Of a stretch of 6,610 nucleotides of DNA, positions 1 to 6,396 are shown piece after piece. The notes below the pieces were generated by a model, which had not been told where the DNA came from, did no database searches, and worked only from the letters and a program-made list of their open reading frames with translations. A program made the position numbers and the translations under genes. Each line of letters starts with the position of its first letter. Within the stretch, counting starts at the first letter, position 1. Source of the DNA: CAYFLR01 sp964343805 (GTDB taxonomy: Bacteria; Bdellovibrionota_B; Oligoflexia; CAYFLR01); assembly GCA_964343805.1 (NCBI GenBank), contig CAYFLR010000119.1, forward strand, positions 1 through 6,610, read 5' to 3'.

Positions 1-230
1 GATAGATTATCATCGCCATTTGGCGGACTCATTTAGCCCGATTTTGTCCGCGAACGGCCCACGATAGATTATCGTCGCCTATTGCCGGACTCATTCAGCC
101 CGATTTTGTCCGCGAACAGCTCACGATAGATTATCGTCGCCATTTGGCGGACTCTTTTTACCCGATTTTGTTTGCGAACGGCTCACGATAGACTATCGTC
201 GGCTCTTGGGGGACATTTTCCCTTGCGAAT
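1..230. repeat. Tandem array of a 62-bp unit (three full copies plus one deleted copy)
   Basis: Full units lie at 1-62, 63-124 and 125-186, each starting GATAGATTATC and ending in CAC. A fourth copy starts at 187 and is recognisable to about 230, but has lost roughly 16 bp in its middle before picking up again at TTGCGAA. Hand alignment gives 7 differences between units 1 and 2, 7 between 1 and 3, and 10 between 2 and 3 (about 84-89% identity), with no length change among the full copies. Unit 1 is about 52% GC, visibly richer than the AT-rich leader that follows. The unit length is not a multiple of 3 and the frames contain stops, so this is not a coding repeat. Variation is spread along the whole unit, unlike CRISPR. 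The array begins exactly at a unit start at the window edge, so it probably extends further left. I do not recognise the family. Confidence 0.93.
61..199. promoter_or_regulatory. Three phased 15-bp palindromes, one per 62-bp unit junction
   Basis: The palindrome ACGATA-GAT-TATCGT occurs at 61-75 and 123-137, and as ACGATA-GAC-TATCGT at 185-199. Both 6-bp arms are unchanged in all three junctions, while the central triplet varies once, and the spacing is exactly 62 bp. Sixty-two bp is close to six turns of B-DNA, so the sites would face the same side of the helix. This is the layout of repeated binding sites for a dimeric DNA-binding protein, but that role is inferred. Other short inverted repeats in the unit (CGCCA-TT-TGGCG, CCG-CGAA-CGG) are broken by uncompensated changes in other copies. 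This sets the junction palindrome apart, although its conservation could still be chance in so few copies. Confidence 0.4.
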
Positions 231-243
231 TAGAGGGGGACAT
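208..243. repeat. Two direct repeats GGGGGACAT, 27 bp apart
   Basis: GGGGGACAT occurs at 208-216 and again at 235-243, followed by TTT and AAT respectively. The first copy lies inside the deleted fourth unit of the tandem array and the second lies just beyond it. Read on the minus strand they are ATGTCCCCC, so each holds TGTCCCCC. Transposon ends of IS21-like and some other DDE families contain TGT-initiated, internally repeated terminal sequences. A decayed end is therefore possible, but no transposase gene or partner end is present in the window. Confidence 0.55.
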
Positions 244-270
244 AATCGCCTGTTAATTACAAATCCCCCT
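234..270. repeat. 7-bp GC-rich inverted repeat AGGGGGA / TCCCCCT
   Basis: AGGGGGA at 234-240 is complementary to TCCCCCT at 264-270, with a 23-nt loop. The sequence following it is TCATTTCTG rather than a clean T run, so it is at best a poor intrinsic terminator for transcription arriving from the left. It overlaps the second GGGGGACAT direct repeat, so it could equally be part of a decayed mobile-element end. Confidence 0.35.
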
Positions 271-403
271 TCATTTCTGACCTAATCAACCACAGCCTAA
301 GCTTCCAAAACCTCTATATAAATAGCAGTTTCTATAGACTTACAAACTCCCTACCGACAAAAAGACCATAATTATAATACCGATGGAAAACCAAATTGAT
401 CGA

Positions 404-418
404 GGTTAACTATTAACC
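404..418 (+). promoter_or_regulatory. Inverted repeat GGTTAA-CTA-TTAACC in the protease leader
   Basis: GGTTAA (404-409) and TTAACC (413-418) are perfectly complementary around a 3-nt centre. The repeat lies between the putative -10 box and the start codon, and is followed by CTATTTT (419-425). It could be an operator for a dimeric repressor or a small leader hairpin. The stem is too AT-rich and short to call a terminator. It differs in sequence from the palindromes of the 62-bp array. Confidence 0.3.
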
Positions 419-425
419 CTATTTT

Positions 426-432
426 GAGAAAG
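426..432 (+). promoter_or_regulatory. Ribosome binding site that selects the ATG at 442
   Basis: GAGAAAG ends 9 nt before ATG 442, a workable Shine-Dalgarno match and spacing. The open frame could also start at TTG 424, six codons earlier, but the nearest purine run for that start (GAGG, 402-405) is 18 nt away. The protein from ATG begins MKNTIILIILG, a normal signal-peptide start, whereas the TTG start only adds extra polar residues. Confidence 0.55.
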
Positions 433-441
433 ATCAACCTT

Positions 442-3309
442 ATGAAAAACACCATTATCCTTATTATTCTAGGGATCACCCTACTTGCCTATTGTAAAAA
501 AAGAAATGAAAAAATTCCTTCTCATGACTTAAAAGCCTTTTATGACAGCAACAACTACAGTTTTAAATCCATCGCTTGGGCAGATTTACAGAGTTATATC
601 GAAAAAACCTATAACCACCCTTTCTGGCATACTCTGCAGACAGGAGCTATGCTGGCTAAAAAAGAGATAAAAGAAAAACAGATCCCATTGCATAAAGTGA
701 GTTTGGCATTGATTGATTCGGGAGTTAACACTCAGCATGAGGCTTTTGAAAAGTTGACCATTCATTGTTATCGATTCCCAAACTATGAACCTTCCAAAGA
801 TTGTGATGGGAAAGATGACCATGGAACCAACATGCTCGGTATTATTGCCGGCAAAGGAGACCTGGGGTTTGCCATAGGAGAAAAATTAACCGTTCACTTC
901 TTCCAATTTAATGAAATTAACGAATTAATGCTCCCTCATTTTAAAATGCTAAAAATTAATGTGTTGAATGGTTCCTACTCAAAAATCAATTATGACAACT
1001 CTGAAAAAGTCCTAGACCGTAGGATGATAGGTTCTGATAAATTAGCCCTCTTTGCGGTAGGAAATGAAGGGGCATCAAATATTCCTAATTATTTTAAAAT
1101 CCATCCCAACAGTATCTTAGTTGCTGCACATACCCCCTTCGGTTACACCCCAATTTTTAGTGGTGTTCAGCATGTCACATTTACCGCACCAGGGACTCAT
1201 ACCCTTGTCCCCAAGGGGACAAATGAATACCAACTAGTGGATGGGACCAGTGGTGCGGCAGCTTCCACTTCAGGTACTGCAATTCTCCTTAAACAGGTAA
1301 ACAATAATTTATCCCCTGAAACCATCCAAAAAATCCTTCAAATATCGGCCTTCGCTCCTACCAGATATTCCCCCTTAACTGGATTACGAAATAACAAAGT
1401 CACTCATTACTATTCTCAACTAAATACCTACAGGGCTTACCGTTTAGCTCTTAATCTGAACCCTCAAGGAAAGATTTTAAACGCTTTACAAAAACGGATG
1501 AAAGAGCTCAAAGAGGAAGGATGCCAAATTACATCTCAACCTAAATATAACCTGGATGATGCTTTTCGTGCCTACTTTTTGGCTCCTGATCACTGTCATA
1601 CCCGAAGAAAACTAGCCCACAAGATTATGGAGCAAGCAACCTATTTTGAATACGGTCATTTTCTGCTCAGCCTTGCTTTTAGTGGAAGCAAAAATCATCC
1701 TCTTGATAAGGCAGAACCTCTTTTCCTCGAAGAGTCCTCAAAAAATAATCTTAGCAAGATTAAAGAAAAAGTCTTTGATCATGCTAAGGACTTACTCCAT
1801 AAAAAAGAATACAACACCCTGCTTAAAGAGGATTTATTAATTGAGGATACGGACTTATTGCAAGCCGTTGGTTTTCCAATGGAGGGTTTATTAGACGCTT
1901 TCCATTTCTTCTTAAAATCACCTGGTCAATTCAATGTACGTCATTCAACCTCAAGCTTTGCTAAGCTGGGCTATGACGAAAGCCTCAAAATCATGGCGGA
2001 AAAACTTAAATCTCAAGTGCAACCCGATGAAGAGTACCAAAAGCTTTTTCTTCCTATCCTAAAGGAATACGATGATATTTATTTTGATTGGGACGGATTT
2101 AAAACTCGCTTGCAACTGATGCAGGTGTTTCCAGGCATAACCCCTATCCTCGCGGAAGACTATTACCAAGCCATTATCCGACTCCTATCGGATGACTCAA
2201 AAATTGATAAAATTGAGTCTTCCTTCTATGCCTCTTTACCACCCCATCATAAGGTGGGCTTATTAAACTATCTATGTGAACACAACCTGCTCCCTCTCAT
2301 CCGATTTCTAGCTCCTCAATTTTCACTACAGATGCCGCAAGATTTAGCACATAAGCTTTTTGATCAAGCGGTGCAATTGTTAGAACCTTTTGGTTTAGAG
2401 ATTAATTTCAATAAGTATGTGGACGAATCATATCTTAATTCCACAAAGAACAACCAAATTGTGGCCTCTGCTATTATTTCCCATCTTCTCTTTTTTGGCA
2501 AAATAAGCCTCGAACACTGGAATAAAAGCAAGGTGAAGCCTGCCCTTTTTGAAGCCATGGGAAAAGTTTCTGAGAAAGATAAGTGGCCCCAACTTTATTC
2601 CCAAAGATCCTATGGGGGAAGCACAGATTATGGATTTTTTGTAATTAATGAAAAAGATGGAATGGGCAATCGCACGGTCAATTTACCCACCTGGTTAGCC
2701 GTGACAGCCCCTTATTTCAAAGAGTATGCACCTCATTTTCCGAGTTTATTACAACAAGCTTTGGATGGAAGGAACTATCTAGAAAGAAAATTATCAAAAT
2801 TGATGAAAGATGAAGTTCCCCCTTTGGAGATCTCAAACAGTAGAGCCTCTTTAAAAGGAGTGGATAAAACATTTTTGGATATCTTCCATCGAGTCCTCCC
2901 CCTCCCTTTTCAAGCCTCCTACCTTGAGTACTGTTATAAATACTTATATTCAGGAACACTTGAAGGGGTACAGTATAAAAATGCCGAAACTTACTTAAAT
3001 CAATTGACCACAGATATACTTTATCAGATAAAAACCTATGCTCATATTGTTCGCATTGGAGATATCTCCGTTTTGTCCAAATATATGAAAGGCCGTTCCT
3101 ATATTTATATTGGAATGATACATAAACTTCCATCAGAAGAGAGGTTAGATGCTCTTGCCTATCTAGTTGATTTTTTAATTAAGAATAAAGATTACCAAAC
3201 AGACTTCTTAGCTTCCTATATATCAGATTGGACTCCCGAGCAAAAGGCAGCAGCAAGGAAGCATCTCGAAAGATATGAACGATCATATATCGAGTTTATA
3301 TACAGATAG
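442..3309 (+). CDS. Subtilisin-like (S8) serine protease, probable lipoprotein with a large C-terminal region
   Basis: This is a 955-residue protein, likely cleaving peptide bonds outside the cytoplasm. Residues 1-17 form a Lys-plus-hydrophobic signal followed by Cys18 (LLAYC). The Tyr before Cys is not a standard lipobox residue, so lipidation is probable rather than certain. The S8 catalytic set is complete: Asp92 in LALIDSGV, His127 in DDHGTNMLG, oxyanion Asn208 in AVGNEG, and Ser270 in DGTSGAAAS. The usual GTSMAxP motif is altered, with Gly for Met and Ser at or near the normal Pro. There is little room for an inhibitor-I9 prodomain between Cys18 and the catalytic core (starting about residue 70-85). 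Cys109 and Cys121 flank the segment before His127 and could form a disulfide. About residues 310-955 look largely alpha-helical; I recognise no domain there, and the protein is two to three times the size of a plain subtilase. The ATG is preferred over TTG 424 because of its RBS. The gene converges on the phosphoesterase gene. The S8 call is secure; substrate and role are unknown. Confidence 0.9.
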   Translation: MKNTIILIILGITLLAYCKKRNEKIPSHDLKAFYDSNNYSFKSIAWADLQSYIEKTYNHPFWHTLQTGAMLAKKEIKEKQIPLHKVSLALIDSGVNTQHEAFEKLTIHCYRFPNYEPSKDCDGKDDHGTNMLGIIAGKGDLGFAIGEKLTVHFFQFNEINELMLPHFKMLKINVLNGSYSKINYDNSEKVLDRRMIGSDKLALFAVGNEGASNIPNYFKIHPNSILVAAHTPFGYTPIFSGVQHVTFTAPGTHTLVPKGTNEYQLVDGTSGAAASTSGTAILLKQVNNNLSPETIQKILQISAFAPTRYSPLTGLRNNKVTHYYSQLNTYRAYRLALNLNPQGKILNALQKRMKELKEEGCQITSQPKYNLDDAFRAYFLAPDHCHTRRKLAHKIMEQATYFEYGHFLLSLAFSGSKNHPLDKAEPLFLEESSKNNLSKIKEKVFDHAKDLLHKKEYNTLLKEDLLIEDTDLLQAVGFPMEGLLDAFHFFLKSPGQFNVRHSTSSFAKLGYDESLKIMAEKLKSQVQPDEEYQKLFLPILKEYDDIYFDWDGFKTRLQLMQVFPGITPILAEDYYQAIIRLLSDDSKIDKIESSFYASLPPHHKVGLLNYLCEHNLLPLIRFLAPQFSLQMPQDLAHKLFDQAVQLLEPFGLEINFNKYVDESYLNSTKNNQIVASAIISHLLFFGKISLEHWNKSKVKPALFEAMGKVSEKDKWPQLYSQRSYGGSTDYGFFVINEKDGMGNRTVNLPTWLAVTAPYFKEYAPHFPSLLQQALDGRNYLERKLSKLMKDEVPPLEISNSRASLKGVDKTFLDIFHRVLPLPFQASYLEYCYKYLYSGTLEGVQYKNAETYLNQLTTDILYQIKTYAHIVRIGDISVLSKYMKGRSYIYIGMIHKLPSEERLDALAYLVDFLIKNKDYQTDFLASYISDWTPEQKAAARKHLERYERSYIEFIYR

Positions 3310-3318
3310 TTTCATTAT
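3310..3318. other. 9-bp gap between convergent stop codons
   Basis: The protease gene ends with TAG at 3307-3309 and the phosphoesterase gene ends with TAA (minus strand) at 3321-3319, leaving TTTCATTAT between them. No GC-rich hairpin with a T run is visible here or within about 50 bp on either side. Transcripts of each gene probably run into the 3' end of the other, giving antisense overlap, or end by a mechanism that cannot be seen, such as Rho. Confidence 0.85.
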
Positions 3319-6300
3319 TTAACGGGATTTTGACATTTTCCAATTTAAACTGTCACAGGTCATAATAATCCGACCCAAATCATCCACACCATTATGGTAG
3401 AGTTCCAGTGCGCCTATCTTCTTGACCTGCCCTACTTGCCGGTAGATTCTTTCAATAGAGAAAGGTTTGATTCGCTCTCTAAATATATGAAGGTTTCTTT
3501 CCAGGGGTTTATCGATTTCATAGTAATAGTTCAGAGAAGGCAGTTTGATTTCAAAAATTTTATCACCTGCCAAACCTATGGAGGCGGTTTGGAAGCCCAT
3601 ATTAATGGCCAGATGATAGGCCATGGCAAAGTGAGACTTCTGCAGAGGAGTCATTCCCTTTTTATTCCCTTTGGTTGATTCATTGATGGAAAAACTAATC
3701 ACATGCCTGGCAGGTGAAAACTCTTGCAGCGTTTGGTGGATTTTGGCAGCAACCGCTTCAGGTGAAATTTCTAAAAATTGCGGGTTAAAACTGATAGGAA
3801 CCAGCTCTTTTCCCATGGAATTCAATTCGCCTTTTATTTCCATGGGAGTGATTTTTTTTCTCAGGTGACTCGCTCTACTGGCCTCCACATCAGTTCCTCT
3901 TTTTTTAGTTTTGGGCAGAACCTGTTCCAAAATTTCAGCATCGAGTGTCTCAACTTCTAAACTGCTATTCATCACCAGTATATGATCAATATGCTGACTG
4001 AAGGTGCGAGCTGAAGTAAAATTCTCAATAGGAACTAACTTGGCCGTTTCGAACCCCCGACTCTTCACTTTTTCATAAAGAACATCAACTAACTCTGGGT
4101 TACCTGCAATATTAATCACATGCCTTTTGGCATCAAAATGGTCTAGTCTGGTTTCAATGCCCATAATAGCATAGTCTAAGTACCCCCCTTTAGTCACAGC
4201 AGTTAAATCTATAGTGATCACCTCTTTGTTTTGCTGACTAAAGAAAGACCTGGCCTCTCCACTGTTAAAATACTTGACCTTTTTAGATTTACCTCTAGGA
4301 GCTCTAGCCCTCTTCTCTTGAGGTTTTTTAATGAGAGAAGCGAGTTCACTACCGGAAGTAAAAGCCCTCGACTTATGTGATTTTGCATAGTCATGAGAGG
4401 CACCCATGCTCCCTAATAAAGCCCAAAAATCTATCCCCAACTTTTCAGCTAATTCAATTTGAACCGAGGTTTGCGGCCCTCCTTTAATAAATACCGCTTT
4501 GCCATCTGTTTGTTTTAAAAGATTCAACACATTTAAATTAAGATCATGAGTGCTTTCTGCGAGCAAAGTAACCGCCGAAATATTTCGATTCACATATTGA
4601 GGAATGGCCGTATCAGAGAGTGCAGCCACTACTTCAAATCCCCTTTTCCTTGCTAAACTGTGCAACCGCTCTTCCAATCCATTTTTAGTTCCATGGGTGA
4701 TGAGGGTAAATTCTTTTGGGTCGAGATGTCTAAGCAATGATTCCATAGCCTCTCTTGCATTCTTATCTCCGTGCATTGATTCAAATCGATCAAAGGTATC
4801 AGTGGATATGAAAAGAGGACGTTTTTCTTTAAAAAATTGCTCTTTTAGCTCTTTCAGTGTTAAAGCAGGGATCTCCGCCATCTCCAGAAACTCTATTAAA
4901 TCACTGCGATGAGCCAAGCGGGTATGGTTATAATTAAAATAAGGCATTTGAGTATTTTTATAATCTAAACTCTCTGGAGTGCCAAACTCTTGATAAGAAA
5001 AGTCTGCATTGTACCTGAAAGAATAATGGGAATAACGCTGTGCCACTCCTCGACCTATTACGTGGGCTCCTTTATGTAATTTTCCGATGGGAGAATCGAT
5101 AAAAGGTGAAACCCTAGCCTTTATTAACTCACCAGTGCGAAGTGTTCCACTCAGTTCCAGCTGACCTAAACTATCAAACCCCACCGTACCTTTTCCGTTA
5201 ACTCCATAAGAAGTGTCTGCCATAATTTGTAAAAAGTCGTTACCACGTAGGGTTAAGGGAACATTTCCAGCAGGAGAATGCCCCACAATCAAAGTAAAAA
5301 ACCCCTGTTGCTTCAAAGTGTGGATGGTTTCCCGACTGGGAAGGCGAAAATTATTACCCTCTTTATTGCGGGTGGCATGCACCACACTAAACTCATTGGC
5401 ATAACCCTTTTTTAATCCAATATCCCATACCGAATCGCCGTATTGTACCAGATCTTTAAGAGAGGCGATGGACTTAGAAAAGTTATTATGAAAGTTCTTT
5501 TTTATATTTTTAAGATGATCTGTTCCCCAGGTATTTAGAGCCTGAACCCACTCTTCAATTTTGGGGTATTTACGATCAACCCCTGGAACCAACCCAATGT
5601 TGTCGGATCCTAATTGTCCATGGGCCATAATGGTTCTTCCCTCCGTAGAGACAAACTGCCCCAGTTCCAGGAATTTAAAAAACTCTCCCTTCTTAGGATC
5701 CAGCGACCTAATATAATCTTCCGCCGCTTCTTTCTTTGAGGACTTTCGTCCCCATAACTCTTCCAACTCTTGTTGATGGTATTTTAAACAGTTCTCACAG
5801 CCAATTTTTTCAAAAAACCACTCGGTGATATTTTCAGCCGAATTGAAAGGACTTTGCTGCCTTGCCTCACTCTGCGCCGACTTTTTAGCAGCCCAATTCA
5901 TGAAGTCTTGCAATAGATCGGTCATCTCTTTTAAAGATTTACCCCCTCTCTCATGAACCCAAGGCATATAGGCTGTGGTGGACATAGTTTGTAATAGGGG
6001 AAGGACATAGAGTAATCCCAATTTATTAAGCTCTCTATTGCCCCATATAATACGCACCCTGTCAGGATGTCTTTGTTTAAGCGATATGAGCCATCGTCTG
6101 ATTTTAATGCAATCAGCTCCGCGATCTGATAGATCTCCCCCCACAAAGAGCTTGGTATGCCCCTCTATGAATTCCAGTTGACCGTTAACTAACTCTAAGC
6201 CCCTTTCTTTTAGGTTGTTGAGCAGACCTTCACTTCGTCCCTCTAAGTCAGTGACAAATTTATTGGGATAAGGATCTTTTGCTGGAATTACTCCATCAAA

Positions 6301-6396
6301 AATCTTGACAGTGAGCGGAGTTCTCCGCTGCTTACAGGAAAGGGAGCCTAGCAATAGGCCAATAATCATGAGGGTTAATATATATTTTAATAGCAT
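3319..6396 (-). CDS. Calcineurin-like metallophosphoesterase, probable lipoprotein with three C-terminal Rossmann-like modules
   Basis: This is a 1025-residue protein. Residues 1-20 are a hydrophobic signal followed by Cys21 (GSLSC); Ser at -3 makes the lipobox imperfect. The metallophosphoesterase motifs appear in order: TDLEGR (Asp50, with Glu52 where DxH has His), GGDLSDRG (Asp88, Asp91, Arg92), WGNRE (Asn120; His of GNHE replaced by Arg), AHG (His259) and VGHSP (His373), then ADTSYG (Asp394). An insertion of about 130 residues separates GNRE from AHG and carries a CxxC (Cys200/Cys203). Residues 526-593, 724-790 and 863-942 are three diverged copies of a strand-helix-strand-helix-strand module. 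The first, with the following GGPQTSVQIELAEKLG and GSMGASHDYA, resembles SLOG/LOG nucleotide-binding folds. Basic linkers separate the modules. The likely role is hydrolysis of a phosphomono- or diester outside the cytoplasm; the substrate is unknown. No clear Shine-Dalgarno precedes ATG 6396, but no other ATG/GTG/TTG lies upstream in frame before a stop, and Met10 (6369) also lacks one. The phosphoesterase call is firm; the SLOG-like call is tentative. Confidence 0.88.
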   Translation of the reverse strand: MLLKYILTLMIIGLLLGSLSCKQRRTPLTVKIFDGVIPAKDPYPNKFVTDLEGRSEGLLNNLKERGLELVNGQLEFIEGHTKLFVGGDLSDRGADCIKIRRWLISLKQRHPDRVRIIWGNRELNKLGLLYVLPLLQTMSTTAYMPWVHERGGKSLKEMTDLLQDFMNWAAKKSAQSEARQQSPFNSAENITEWFFEKIGCENCLKYHQQELEELWGRKSSKKEAAEDYIRSLDPKKGEFFKFLELGQFVSTEGRTIMAHGQLGSDNIGLVPGVDRKYPKIEEWVQALNTWGTDHLKNIKKNFHNNFSKSIASLKDLVQYGDSVWDIGLKKGYANEFSVVHATRNKEGNNFRLPSRETIHTLKQQGFFTLIVGHSPAGNVPLTLRGNDFLQIMADTSYGVNGKGTVGFDSLGQLELSGTLRTGELIKARVSPFIDSPIGKLHKGAHVIGRGVAQRYSHYSFRYNADFSYQEFGTPESLDYKNTQMPYFNYNHTRLAHRSDLIEFLEMAEIPALTLKELKEQFFKEKRPLFISTDTFDRFESMHGDKNAREAMESLLRHLDPKEFTLITHGTKNGLEERLHSLARKRGFEVVAALSDTAIPQYVNRNISAVTLLAESTHDLNLNVLNLLKQTDGKAVFIKGGPQTSVQIELAEKLGIDFWALLGSMGASHDYAKSHKSRAFTSGSELASLIKKPQEKRARAPRGKSKKVKYFNSGEARSFFSQQNKEVITIDLTAVTKGGYLDYAIMGIETRLDHFDAKRHVINIAGNPELVDVLYEKVKSRGFETAKLVPIENFTSARTFSQHIDHILVMNSSLEVETLDAEILEQVLPKTKKRGTDVEASRASHLRKKITPMEIKGELNSMGKELVPISFNPQFLEISPEAVAAKIHQTLQEFSPARHVISFSINESTKGNKKGMTPLQKSHFAMAYHLAINMGFQTASIGLAGDKIFEIKLPSLNYYYEIDKPLERNLHIFRERIKPFSIERIYRQVGQVKKIGALELYHNGVDDLGRIIMTCDSLNWKMSKSR
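3571..4821 (-). repeat. Three diverged protein-level modules within the phosphoesterase gene
   Basis: Three segments of the protein line up without forcing. The first strands are PLFISTDTF, EVITIDLTA and ELVPISFNP. Next come the helices AREAMESLLRHLDP, YAIMGIETRLDHFDA and AVAAKIHQTLQEFSP, then the second strands EFTLITHG, RHVINIAG and RHVISFSI. A second helix leads to RGFEVVAAL, RGFETAKLV and MGFQTASIG. The module spans 68, 67 and about 80 residues; the third has an insertion after its second strand. The corresponding bases are about 4821-4618, 4227-4027 and 3810-3571. Similarity is at the structural-pattern level, so this is an old internal duplication rather than a recent DNA repeat. Confidence 0.6.

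Larger units (their letters stand above)
271..441 (+). promoter_or_regulatory. AT-rich leader of the protease gene, with a possible -10 box
   Basis: This stretch contains no plausible gene. A consensus-like TATAAT sits at 373-378, about 63 bp before the ATG at 442. There is no good -35 hexamer at 16-18 bp upstream: CCGACA at 354-359 is too close and TTACAA at 340-345 too far. A second AT-rich box, TATAAA (317-322), is also available. If 373-378 is the -10, transcription would start near 385 and the leader RNA would include the inverted repeat at 404-418. Confidence 0.3.

Noticed and set aside
1..230. A CRISPR array
   Set aside because: The whole 62-bp unit is repeated with scattered substitutions; there are no variable spacers between constant repeats and no cas genes.
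424..441. A TTG start at 424 for the protease, adding six residues
   Set aside because: It has no Shine-Dalgarno at useful distance, while ATG 442 has GAGAAAG 9 nt upstream and gives a cleaner signal peptide.
2717..3133. A 138-codon open frame on the minus strand inside the protease gene
   Set aside because: It lies wholly within a well-supported gene, its translation is Cys/Tyr/Arg-rich without recognisable motifs, and it fits a chance antisense frame.
3273..3288. ATATG-AACGAT-CATAT inverted repeat near the end of the protease gene, as a terminator
   Set aside because: The stem is five mostly A/T pairs inside the coding region and is not followed by a T run.
4604..4912. A 102-codon open frame on the plus strand inside the phosphoesterase gene
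   Set aside because: It is antisense to the first Rossmann-like module, Ser/Asn-rich and low in complexity, and has no independent support.
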